A stretch of DNA of 64,000 nt from Marchantia polymorpha subsp. ruderalis (taxonomy: Eukaryota > Streptophyta > Marchantiopsida > Marchantiales > Marchantiaceae). Below the pieces are notes generated by a model. It searched no databases and was not told where the DNA came from. It was given only the letters and a program-made list of their open reading frames with translations. This document shows, in pieces, positions 48,894 through 60,124 of the stretch. The position numbers and the translations under genes are program-made. Each line of letters begins with the position of its first letter. The first letter of the stretch is position 1. Location of the stretch: NCBI GenBank assembly GCA_037833965.1, contig AP031355.1, forward strand, positions 11,495,501-11,559,500, given 5' to 3'.

Positions 48894-50615
48894 GCAAAGC
48901 CAAAATCTTGACCTTTCTTCCCTTTACTCGTCGATTCGTCGTGTAGAAACCACTTGCAAGCCCTGCAAGGCAAGTGCAGAATACCCACTGAACTTGATCC
49001 TCGGCATGAGGGTTTCTTCTCAGTCTTCACTACGTGGACCACCTCTTCACGGGTCAGCTTTCCGCCGTGGCAGCTGCAGTCGGTGCCTTTCTCCGGGGAA
49101 AGCAGGTAGTCATTGGCCCATCTGAACAGCGGGCAGACCACGCCGATGACTCGGCATGTTGGTCGTCGAATGTGCAAGATATTGCGTATCGAATCAAAAT
49201 ATTTAAATATTCTTTAAAAAATAACTTTAAAAATAGTCCACACTATAAAAAAATTTATGTTATTGTTTTTGTGGATGGCATAACGGAAATAAAAAAACAG
49301 GTTGTGATACGCGAAGTCTGTCTTGATAGGAAAGTGTGTAGCGAGAAATACTTTCATCCACCAAAAAAAGCCCTATCACAAAATAATTGTAGCCTGACAT
49401 TCGAATCCCTCGGATCGGAGGTCATGTGGATTTGGAGTGGGTGAAGATGTGCATCAGGAGCACCCAGAAGCTCATCTTGTTTCCTCAAGGACGTTGGTTC
49501 AGAAGTGTCCAGTTTGATAATTTGGTGTTTAGCTGCCAGCGATCATAGACAACTCCGAGAAAGCTATTTACTTTGAAAACCTGTTTGTCATGTAGTAGTG
49601 TTCCTTTACTGGCTATCTATTCAATTGCTTATACATGTCACCTCTATGGATAATTCTCTTCCGCGTGGAAGTACAGTCTTAAAAGATGATAAAATATTCA
49701 TTATAGTTAAAAATGGAGGTGTTTACTTGATGGGACCCATCAGAACCTAAATTGTTTATTGGTATATTTTAAGTTTCGTTTTACGCTATGAACCCCACCG
49801 ACGGTACACTCATGCATGTTTTACTATCAAAGACATAGTAGGAAATAAAAGTCTGTCGCAACAATCTTCTTCGGCACTTCGTTTCCTTGTGTGTCTATGA
49901 ACTTTCTGCACTTACAACATTGAATAGATGGAAAAGGTCAAGCCCAAGACTTTTCGCATACTGAAGTGCAAAATCCTTGCAGTGAACTGCAAACTCTACT
50001 TGTTCTGCTGACATTATATGTCAATGTCAGCTACATTATAAATTTAGATGTATACATAGAATTGAAAAGTTTTCTAAATCATCTTCAGCTCTCGGGAATT
50101 TTTATCGAGATGCAAAGATGTTCAGCCTGTTGTCTCAAGAAGGACAATCGCACAAACTCAGGACTCTCAATATAAAACGTTATCTCTTCAACGTTAGACT
50201 TCAAGATATCCATCAGATCAGGAAGATCTGTACACGACCCTCCCTACTTCAATCCATATCTGTCCGGTGAATCATGTCGCTGGACTCGCAAAATTTCGAA
50301 GATTTATTCATGGTCATCACAAAATTATAATATGGAAGAAAAATAACTTCTCTGCTGTTTCGGGCAGATTCAAACTTTTTCTTTTCTGCTCTTGTTCAAA
50401 AGAATGCCCGCATGTTTCGTGATTTTAGTTTCTTGTCCACATTGCTTTTTCTACATCTCACGTGTGCTAATGGCCAACTTGATTCTTGTTTCCGCCCTTG
50501 CTCATCATGTCAACACACTGGATTCTCTTAAATGAAAGGATCAATAATTGTCTGGAATCATGCATGTTCTCGGTTCTCACCTAAGGCACGAATTCCTGTA
50601 AGAATTAAGAAACTC

Positions 50616-50661
50616 TAACCTCGCTTCAAGCATCGTTTTATAATGCTTGAAGGCGAGGTTA
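50616..50661 (+). repeat. Foldback: 18/19-bp arms, 9-nt loop
   Basis: Left arm 50616-50633 (taacctcgcttcaagcat) and right arm 50643-50661 (atgcttgaaggcgaggtta) pair with one bulged base. The GC content of the arms makes this the most stable of the window's hairpins. No T run or gene adjoins it. Confidence 0.85.
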
Positions 50662-53523
50662 AGATTATTTTTCGAAAATCTGCAGGGTATATTTTCCTAT
50701 ATTTGTATAATTTTATTAAGAGAGGAATTTAATAGTTTACTGACCTCTTCTGGCCCAAAAAATACTATCCTGAAAGCGCTGACAAGACAAGACCGAGATA
50801 AATAAAAGGACAATAATCACAGCACTTGTTCGAGACCTCGGAGCCGATGGATGTAAGGTTCACGAAGAAGATTCTGGAGCAGGTTTCGGAACGAGACGTC
50901 GGCCGTTTCTTTCTGCCTCTCCTTTACGTTGCACAATCAACTTGCCACGTGATTTTTGAGGAGTTAGGGTGGAAAAGGTTGTCTTTAGAGGACTGATGAA
51001 GTGACGTTGGACATGGCATTTGCCAAAGACTTGTGTCGTCGAGATTTCCACGCTTGGCAGTCTTCGGGGCGTCTTTTCTTGTGCAGGTGGTGTGCATCGT
51101 CCGTTCCAACCTTCGGATTTGATCGCACGCTTTCTCTTTCTTCTTTCTGAGAGTTTGCAGATTCTGATTCTTGTGACGAGGATCGCACCGAGACGAGAAG
51201 AAGTGTCGAGAGCATCCGACATGGACTCGCTCGCGGATCACTTGAGAGTCGAAGGCCTAGCGCTTCCGCTTGCGGTTCTCCCATGCCACTGCAAGGGAAT
51301 GATGTAAAGAGTTTTGACTCTGTCTCTTTCGTAGAACGAAGAAGGCAGCGGGCTGCAGCAAATGTCCTTTTCGAAGATCAACTCATACTGTTTTGGTGAG
51401 TCGAGCTTCCGAAATACGCTTCAAATCATGGCTATGGAATTACATTTTTTGACGTTTTGTTTCATTGACAAGATACAAAAGTGCAGTCATTGAAGTTTCA
51501 GTGGAGTTTCTAAAATTGCATGATGGCTTGAGTATAATATCTACTTATACAAATGACACACGTAGACATTAGCGTCGTATGATGATGATGAAGTTCGTTG
51601 AAACTTCTTAATTTTCCTTCCAATGTGCAAATATACTCAGTAAATTGCACAAAGAAATTTGTGTACATTTTGTTTGATGTTGCAGCTAAATTTGAAACTT
51701 TCTTATTTTGTTACCCTTTTCTTTGGCAAACCAAGCCAAATAATCGTTTCAGAGATTCTTGTTTTGGTTAGAGTCACATCATCCATCGTTCGAGTCTGAA
51801 ACAAATTATGATGATAATTTGATGTTTGATGGTTTGTGAGAGTAAGTTGTATTTAACGAATACTTTCACATGATTCACTAGTGTACCACAACTCACATAA
51901 TAGTGAGGTTGACTTGAAATTGTCTAATTCTCAGGTTACTAGCAGTCGCGTTACGATAGGAGGCATTATATTAAAGAATGTATCTTCTCTATAGATAAAA
52001 TAATTTATGACCAAAGCTTTAACATAAATAGATGTAGACTTTAGTTCGAAAGTAATATGGCGACAACATCTCCATAAAAGCACATATGAAAACCATATCA
52101 ACCGTATGAAGATCACTCATCTGTCAGATGATAAAATGTATATTGCATATGTTTTGTTCAATAGTTTAGGACCTGTGGACAAGCTAATGCAAAATTAGTA
52201 GGGCTAGCTGGAATTTTGATTTGGTTTTCAAAAGTTGCAGATCGAAGAAGTGTACTTATTAATCTTTATTTTAATTGTAAAGGTTTTATGTGGCGAAGAT
52301 GTTCATTTCATAATATGATTGTAAATTTTTCCGAAATTTTGTTCTAGTGTTATAATTGTATCTAAAATTATCTGGAGACAGTGGCGAAACATGCATTTCT
52401 GTTGGTACTGTTGTGTGGAACAGTTATTGTTGAAGATGTTATTGAGACTTTAACTTCACACATCCTGTTACACAGTGTTCAACCTGACTGCTACTGACAT
52501 CAGACTATAAGGGAGTTTCTTTCAAAGAGGTGTAGAAAGTACACAGGTGTTCACTGACGGGCTTTTGGTCATCTCACTTTAATACGAAAGGCCAGAAGTG
52601 CCAAGAGCAAGTGCCACTTACGATTAGATGACGCAGGATGGTACGATCGATCTTTACTCTACGGTAGAGTGCGACTTTTGATATGTACATTACAACATCC
52701 TACCATCCAAAAAGTAGTTTTACTTTCCGCTACGACATGTGGAACATGAACATCATCTGATGTCAAGGGTTAAAGGCCACAACCACGCATACCATTACGT
52801 AGCCTTGTGCATGATGACGATACATCTCTAGAGTTACGAAGCATTGATAGGCCGAAAAATTTCGACAATGGAGACAACAAAACATTCATGCGTGTTCGGA
52901 TGTTGAGAAAAGTGTCAAGCGTGGACAGAGTGGTTTAAACTTCCTTTATACAACTTAAATTTGGTACACCAGACATTCCACTCTATAGATTGAACGTTTA
53001 TCTCATCAAATATCATGCTCAGAACCAACTCCCTTCGCACGGGGTTTGTACATCCCTCCGTCCAAACGAGAAAAGAGCACAATATTCTTACTAAGCTGAC
53101 TTGAGGACTTGCTTAAGGCAAAACCGCACTCGCTAACTACCCGCCTTCTACCCTTACTACACTAGACAGGGCCACAGTGAGATGGCATGTAAAGTGGTAG
53201 TACCAGGTATGATGAATCAGTTAACTCTGTTCGATCAAACTAAAGTTATTACTTCTTGTGAGATAATACCGACCACAACAGCAGCTCACTCTCACCCCCT
53301 TTGACAAATAACAGGCATTGTTATCTTCCAATATGAATTAAATTGTTATGACAGATTTTTGTTCTTTCGCTATATATATCTATTGCAGACTTTCGTTGAA
53401 GACTACAAACCACAGACGACATGGTTTAGTTTGACTGAAAAGAGCTCTCTGAGGTTGACTCCGTGATTTATGAGGACATTCTGAGTAACTTTACATGTGG
53501 TAGCAAAGACGGCTACTCTGCCA

Positions 53524-56500
53524 CTAATCTTCAGAAAGCTTTTCAGCAGGCAGGGTTTTGAAGACTTTGTCCCACGTTGTCGTGGTGATTCCGTATCCGT
53601 TTGTCTGATCCTTGAAGTGGTGGTTCAAGTGGTATCTCTGCGGGACACAATGTTGAACGGATTCATATTGATTAGTTGAAACTGGTCGAGGAGTTACAAT
53701 GACAGCATGTAAGTTTCACTCGCAAATGTGATACCCACCTTCATTTTCCGTGTTTGATCGCTGAAGGCAGTGCCGAAGTGAAGGAAGTAGTGCGTTAAAT
53801 CGTATGCAACGTAGGTCAACAGAGCACCGCCGTATAGTGCGAGCTTGATAGGGTACGGCGCAAACCACTGGCCGAGCGCGACCCAAATCTGGCGGATAAA
53901 TAGACAGAAAGGTAAGACAGTTGTGACTGTACATACTGCTGACACCTTTCTAGAGCTCGTGTAAATAGCACCATTGAGAGGAAAAGATAGCATACAAGAG
54001 GGACCGTGAGCAGCGTCGAATCAACTGACTTACAATTGTGCAGATCACCGAGGTGAAGGCTGGAGGGAAAACCAAACGAGCACCATCCATCGGATGCTTG
54101 TGGTGAAAGCCATGAATGACGTAGTGGAATGTGTTACCCCTGCATGTGCAGCTCTTGGGTAAGTAGACTGCCTCAAAAAGTGCACGTGCTTGAAATGTAC
54201 AAGACTTCGATCGACTAAAGCCAGCAATCGAGATGTTGTTGGACATTTACCAAAAGCTTGAAGTCTTCATGTGAAAAAGGAACCGGTGCAACATATACTC
54301 CAGGAAGGTCCATATCATGGCCCCGACGATCATAAGCACGGGAAGTTGGGTATAGGTGACTCCATTCTTGACCGCCAAGACTTCCATGGCCAACGCAACA
54401 GGAACCCATATCAGGGGGATCACCCACCAATGCGTCCTTGTGAAGAACTGCCAATCAACAGTGACAACGAATGTTAATTGGAGTTCGTATTCATTTCAAG
54501 AAAATTAGATCAGATATCGGCGGTATCGACGCTCGTGACATGAAATACACGTGGTGGTCGAACAAGCCGGCACTATGAAACTATCCTTGTCCGTTGTGGA
54601 CCGAATCATCTGTAAGAATTGACTGACAAACATTTTGAAAAGATAAAACTTGGTATGGCAAGAATTTATCGTTGTCAGATTACGAGCAACAAGATATTCT
54701 AACAGTCTGACACGTTTACACACTAGTACTTTTCACTACTGTGTCTCAGGCACCTCTACCCATGTCAACAAAAGGTGGGAAACTCCTCAGATGTCTTCTG
54801 GCACTAAAAGACACATTGTTAGATTGCACGCCTCCATCACCTCTTCAACTTCTACGACCCAAGAAAGCCAGACCAGGCAGATGCTTAGAAATCATACGCT
54901 ACGATGTACGCGGAAAACGATAGTAGAGGGTGATTGGCCAGTGGAAAAGAAAAGCGTGTGTGGTGATTAGTTTCCGGCACCAGCCTATGTGTAGGTCCGT
55001 AAAGACCCACATTTTGGGCACACTCGCCGCCTATCGCTCATACTAAAAACATTCTTTCTGCAACACAAAAGCTTTCTTTCGGGCACGCTCGTCGAGATCA
55101 TCTCTAGCTCCTTCGCGACGATCGAAGTAGAGATTCCAAAGTATATTCACCCGTCACGGACCATACTCATCGAGTAGCGTAGACATCGATACCGGGGACC
55201 CAGCGACAGCTCTACAACAGCACTTTAGCTACGAAGCATCCTTGTGCGGTCATGGTGACGATCGAACATCATCACGGACACCATTCTCCCCTCAACTGTA
55301 TAAAGTACGTGAACATTGGCCACGCATTGTTCTCCACCGGTTTCGAGGTTGGAGATTGACGCGATTGCTGTGCCCGTCCTTTTCGGTGTGTCCGGGAGCC
55401 GGCACGCCCATTGTCCCATCCACAACTGAACACATACTGCTACTGCGGCTACGTGTACAGGGGTACATTTCTCCACTGTTAGTAAGAGCTGCTCACTAAG
55501 TCAGTCGAGGTCAGCACTCATCATTTGCGTGATGACTCACAGCATTATTGGCCGAGACCCGTCTTTCACTACCACGTCAGGAATAGGCTCGGAAAAGAGG
55601 CATTAGCCCCACACTCTGCTGCAGTCTACTCGGATGTAAGTTCTACAGCGAAGAGAGCAAACTGTTGATCTTGGTCCCGTCATCCGTGCCTGACATCGAC
55701 GCCTCGTGCTCTCAACACTCACTGCGAGAGTCATCCATTCGAATGGCTCCTTCTCGCGCCCATTGAAGTCAGGAAACTTCGTGGGATGATGAAATCCCAT
55801 TTACCTCCGGTCTGTCTGGGCTTGGCCGTACGTACCGGCAACGTAATAAAGAATTGGGCCATGGACACTAATCCACTCAGTTAAGTTCAATGCAAAGCTC
55901 ACAACGTGGAAAAGCCTAGCGGGCGGAGGTAATGGCCGTGACCAATCCGAGCATCAATCAATTTCTCAGGCCCATGGTAGATGGCGATAATGTTCAGATC
56001 CTCAGAAGTGACCAAGCGCTCCGTGCAGGATAATATCAGCCACCACTCCCTCAACCGTTCGCTAGAGTCTTGTGGAATAAAATATTCGAGCGTCGCATGC
56101 AGATAGCGTAAAGCCGGTCTGCGTGCCCTGCCCAGCCCTGGCCTTGCCTGGCCTCGTCTGCCGCGGCGAGTACAGGAAGAATGCGGCAGACTTGCTCATG
56201 GACTGGCACCGCGGCAGAGCGTTTTCTTGGCCCACAGCTGATTGGAAGTTGGTTGATGCCTTTAAATCCCACAAGAGGACCTGTACAGACACTCAGGATT
56301 TTGGCAGGTCCGATACACAGCAATTAAAGCGCTCAAAACAGGAAGCTCTGGGCATCAAGTCTCGAGTGGAACTTACCGAGCTGGGAAGGAGAACAAGCTT
56401 CCGACAAGTGGGGAAAAGCGTTTCATTACGGGTCCAATTCGGAAGAGTATCCAAACGAGAGGAGTTTCCGCGCTGAAGGAAAGCACTGTCCCGAGCCCGG

Positions 56501-59500
56501 AGGGATGAATAATCCTGCGGCCTACACAGTTCTCGACATCGTACTCTTCGTGGCGGGTAATCACTAGTAACTGAGCACGATGATTGCCCGGGACTTCGAC
56601 TCGATTGGCAGAGTCGGATCAAGGAATAGCGCGTTGGCAGCAAAAGAAAATAAAGAATGATTTCGGGTCTAGGGTTCGTACATTCCAGCTCATGCAGCCC
56701 GATGTCCAGTCCCTAGACCATGCGCAGAGATCAATACCTGTAGGAAGCCCAGCCTCGGAGCCAGTCCCGAGGAACCAACCAGAGCTCAAAAGAATCTGTC
56801 TCGATCAACAATTCATGGCGGTTCTAGACTCTCGCACACTCACTCATTGTTGTGAGAGAACCACCACACAGACGACCATCAGGTTGTCAGGTCCACCGCT
56901 TGCGCGCACATCATGAGCGATGGCCTCGCAAAATAGTTGAGACCCGTGAAGTCTGAGCCCCTCGAGGCCATGAACTTCGCGCGTTATAGTAGCAGCCGCA
57001 AGATGTTGGAGAATTGAGGCACGTCGTAATAAGGCCGACTTGCAGGAGTTTGTTGGGGCCTTAATCGCTGTAAGGAAGCCATGGCAATGATGTACTTCTC
57101 GCAGGCATACAGTGACGAATCGAAACTGCGTCGAATCTAGACGAACGTAAATCGACGGTTACGCCTCCTGACCATTACGAGCCAGAGGGTATGGGGTCCG
57201 ACTTCGGAACATGGACGTACTCGTAAAAGCCTGCATGTGGCAGGTATCCTGTACACCACCCATTGACACATTTATGAGGACCCTCCGCGATTTCAGACGA
57301 CTGCAGGCCGAAGGTAGGGACATAAATTTCGGCCGGACTCGAAACGAATCCTCCAGATGAATTCTCTAGGCGCCTCATCCCATTTGCGGGCATGAATGCA
57401 GAAAATTTCAAAATGACATCATTCGCGTGGAGCCTGACCGATCGGCAGCACCGCAGCAGCGCTCGTCGGATCTACTAGTTCCACTGCCCGTAACCGAGTT
57501 AGTCTAGTGGAAAGGTTTCGCAAATCAGTTGAGAGGCAATTTTATCGCAGCAGAAGAATTGCAGACAGCAACACCGGAATTATGGACACATACTACGGTA
57601 GTCTGCGCAAGTTATCTCCTGGGGTTGCCTCAGATAGGCTAGACTGCTCAATGTTGGGAGCACCTGCCCTCCCAATCTGTACCAGACGACCGGAAATTGC
57701 GGCGTCATGTGGGAGTTCCAAATTTTGAAACCGACAAAATTGGCCTTGGACGGAATCACTGCGCCTGGAAGCTTCTGCTAGTATTACGGGATCAAGTTTT
57801 TGCCAATCGTGCGCGATGATATTACGACATGCTGGAGATGAACACAACAATCTCAGCAGACATAGGAAAGACTGACTGTTCCCCTGACCATTAACCTGCG
57901 GACTCGTCGTCAACTAACAAAGTCTCACACCACAAACCTGAGTCACTCGGAAGTCAAAACAAATTCGAAGTTCTACACCAGCACATTGCCGCCGTCGAGA
58001 AGCTCGAATTCGAGAACGTCGAATGTGCTACACGGTAAGAAGAAGCGTGGGCGAACTTCAAGCAGTGAATCATTCTGAACCCGTGAGAGCTGTAAAACCT
58101 CAACCCGAGCCATTTAGAAAACAGCTAAGAGAACGACACTTGCGAAGCGTGCATTCCGTACCTCTGAGATGTCACTCTCGAAGAACCGAGGACTTTCCCT
58201 CGACACAATCGGATCATGGACCCACTCGTCGTAGTCGGCTCCCAGATATCCAACCTGCAGAAAGATCCGGAAATTAGAAGGACGACAACCGGATGAATGC
58301 AGTTCAGACCTACAACGCAGAAAGCAGTTACGATAACACTCTTGCAACCTAACGGTTCGGACACGCGCCACGAGTGTAACGTCACCGAGATCATGTAAAC
58401 GAACCTGTCCAACAATTGGCTTCGATAAATCGACGGTGTATTTCTTCGTATCCGAGTTGCTCTTTTTCATATTCTCTTCGGTTTGGAGCCTGCATCAACC
58501 CACATGTAACTGGCTTTGACTTCTGCTACGTAACTGCTGCTACTGCCCATTAGAACTTGGCATGTGCACGTAGTTTCAAAAACCTGGTACAATGCCATGA
58601 CTTGGACTAACAAATGTCTTCTTGAACAGCGGATGGTATGCCAAGAAGTCCAAAGGCGCACTGGACTGTAGAGAGATAGATTGAGTTCCACAGCACCCCA
58701 TAAGACTCGAATAGTTTCTTGCCACTCTCGCCCCCAACTGAAATTCAAATGTTGTCTACTGATACCGAACAAAACAATGCGGTTTGGAGCTGCGAGGCAA
58801 GGGCGAGCAGGTCGAAATTGACGAGAGCTTACCCACGGTGGTTTTCCACTGATCCGATTGAGAATTGCTGCAACATCTTGAACGCAGCTTTGCTGTGGCT
58901 GTGTCCATCTTCTTCTTCTTTGCCTCTCATCAGATTCCCGGCATCACGTACGTGCAGGTGATCAAGTATCAACTGTTCGAAAAGCCAAAGCACGCGAAAG
59001 GGTCAGGAGATTCAGTTGTGCTAAAGCAAATATTGCAGGTCGGCTTCACGTGGGGATCTGAACTCGTCGCTGAACACCGTCTGACTCAGGTAACTGCCAG
59101 GCCACACCTTTCGCTAGAAAGACGAAGGGAGAAGCCAAGTCCAACTGGGAACGTGGGTTCTAGGGGGACTGATGGACCCCCAGAAACGTAACCGAGCTTC
59201 AGAGGGACTTCAGCTCACCTCTTGACCACCAGGATGAGTCTCGAGAAAGTACGTCACGTCGTACACTTGGCCATCCACGACAATCCACGCATCGTCCACG
59301 CTCCTGTGCTTGGCAATCTCCTCATAACTGAAAACTTTCTTCTCCACAGCTTCAGGAATCAGCAATGGCTCCGTTGGAGTGGTCGCCTTGACAGAGGTTG
59401 CAAGCCCAATTGGAGCTGTAACGGAGCTCCTCTTCTGCTCTGGACCAAAGCTTCGTATGACGGACTCATTTGAAACCTGGGGCGTGATTCCCATCAGTGG

Positions 59501-59527
59501 CATGGACGCCATTGAGGGAGGAGCCAT
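53524..59527 (-). CDS. Cytochrome b5-fused fatty acid 2-hydroxylase (397 aa, 8 exons)
   Basis: An ER membrane enzyme that 2-hydroxylates fatty acyl chains of sphingolipids. Exons in transcript order are 59527-59219, 58972-58833, 58489-58405, 58254-58162, 54447-54251, 54139-54034, 53888-53739 and 53637-53524. All have GT-AG borders and joined phases, totalling 1194 nt including TAG. Residues 65-149 form a cytochrome b5 domain with heme ligands His98 (HPGG) and His127 or His129 (GHSHSKAA). The linker leads into KKYTVDLSKP, then GYLGADYDEWVH, typical of plant hydroxylases. The di-iron histidines are all present: H263/H268 (HRFLFH), H284/H287/H288 (HGFHHKHPMD), H343/H347 (HYFLH) and H363/H366/H367 (HLNHHF). 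About four membrane segments are visible. Intron 4 is 3.7 kb. Arabidopsis FAH1/2 lack the b5 domain, while yeast Scs7 and animal FA2H have it. The ATG at 59527 is the first in frame. Confidence 0.93.
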
Positions 59528-59873
59528 CGAGTGTGCTCTAGAACGGAAGAGCGTGTGGAATTCGAGGATATGGTGGCGAAAGCACAAAGGAAGTAGACTT
59601 CTTGCCCGGCGTGCACGCGGATCGTACCCGAGCACTGCAATCAAAATGAGAGACGAGAGTAAGAAGCGGACGATAGATATATTTAATTGGACTCCGAGGG
59701 CAGGCTACGTGCTTGAATCACGGTAGCGCTTATTCAAGGCTCGGAAGGGGATATGATGCAGAAGAGCAAGAATGAATGAAAAGCTGCAGAGAACTTTAGA
59801 CGGCAGGCGCTTAGAACGGAGGTGGCAATTGCTGTTCAATAAACGAGTGATCAGATCAAGGCAAATGGTGGAC

Positions 59874-59903
59874 AGGAGAGGAGAGGGGAGGAGAGGAGAG
59901 GAA
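59874..59903 (+). repeat. GGAGA purine tract
   Basis: An imperfect GGAGA repeat, read as a CT-rich tract in the presumed 5' leader of the hydroxylase gene. Pyrimidine-rich leaders are common in plants; an effect here is not shown. Confidence 0.85.
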
Positions 59904-60114
59904 GCGAGGCGCAAGAGGCAGAGCCAGGCGGGCGTCAGAAGGCCAGGCCAGGCTTTCCGCGACTACGGGTGCCAACAGGCCGACCCGCCCGCAGAGCCAC
60001 AAACAAAGGGCGGAGGCTTGCCTGCTGCGTGCGTTCCCACGGCCGAGGAGTACGAAATTGAGATATGAGAATGTGGAGTAATTCTCTGACTGCACTCTCG
60101 GCGACGTTGACGCC

Positions 60115-60122
60115 CTTATAAA
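60115..60122 (-). promoter_or_regulatory. Candidate TATA box of the fatty acid hydroxylase gene
   Basis: On the minus strand the sequence reads CTTTATAAG, about 590 bp before the start codon at 59527. Initiation about 30 bp downstream would give a leader of roughly 560 nt, which might contain an intron. A single motif, unsupported by other evidence. Confidence 0.3.
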
Positions 60123-60124
60123 GT

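Larger units (their letters stand above)
45812..53523. other. Intergenic, AT-rich to about 48 kb
   Basis: 46.0-48.0 kb is AT-rich with no gene. 48.0-49.2 kb is GC-richer and holds a duplicated segment and a doubtful minus-strand ORF, both listed. 49.2-53.5 kb is mixed, with a foldback at 50616-50661. Overlapping frames near 50.9-51.3 kb on both strands show no domain. The part just left of 53524 should be the 3' UTR of the fatty acid hydroxylase gene. Confidence 0.55.

Noticed and set aside
56123-56476. 117-codon plus-strand frame inside the long hydroxylase intron
   Set aside because: No domain, overlapped by two minus-strand frames, and no sign of a promoter.
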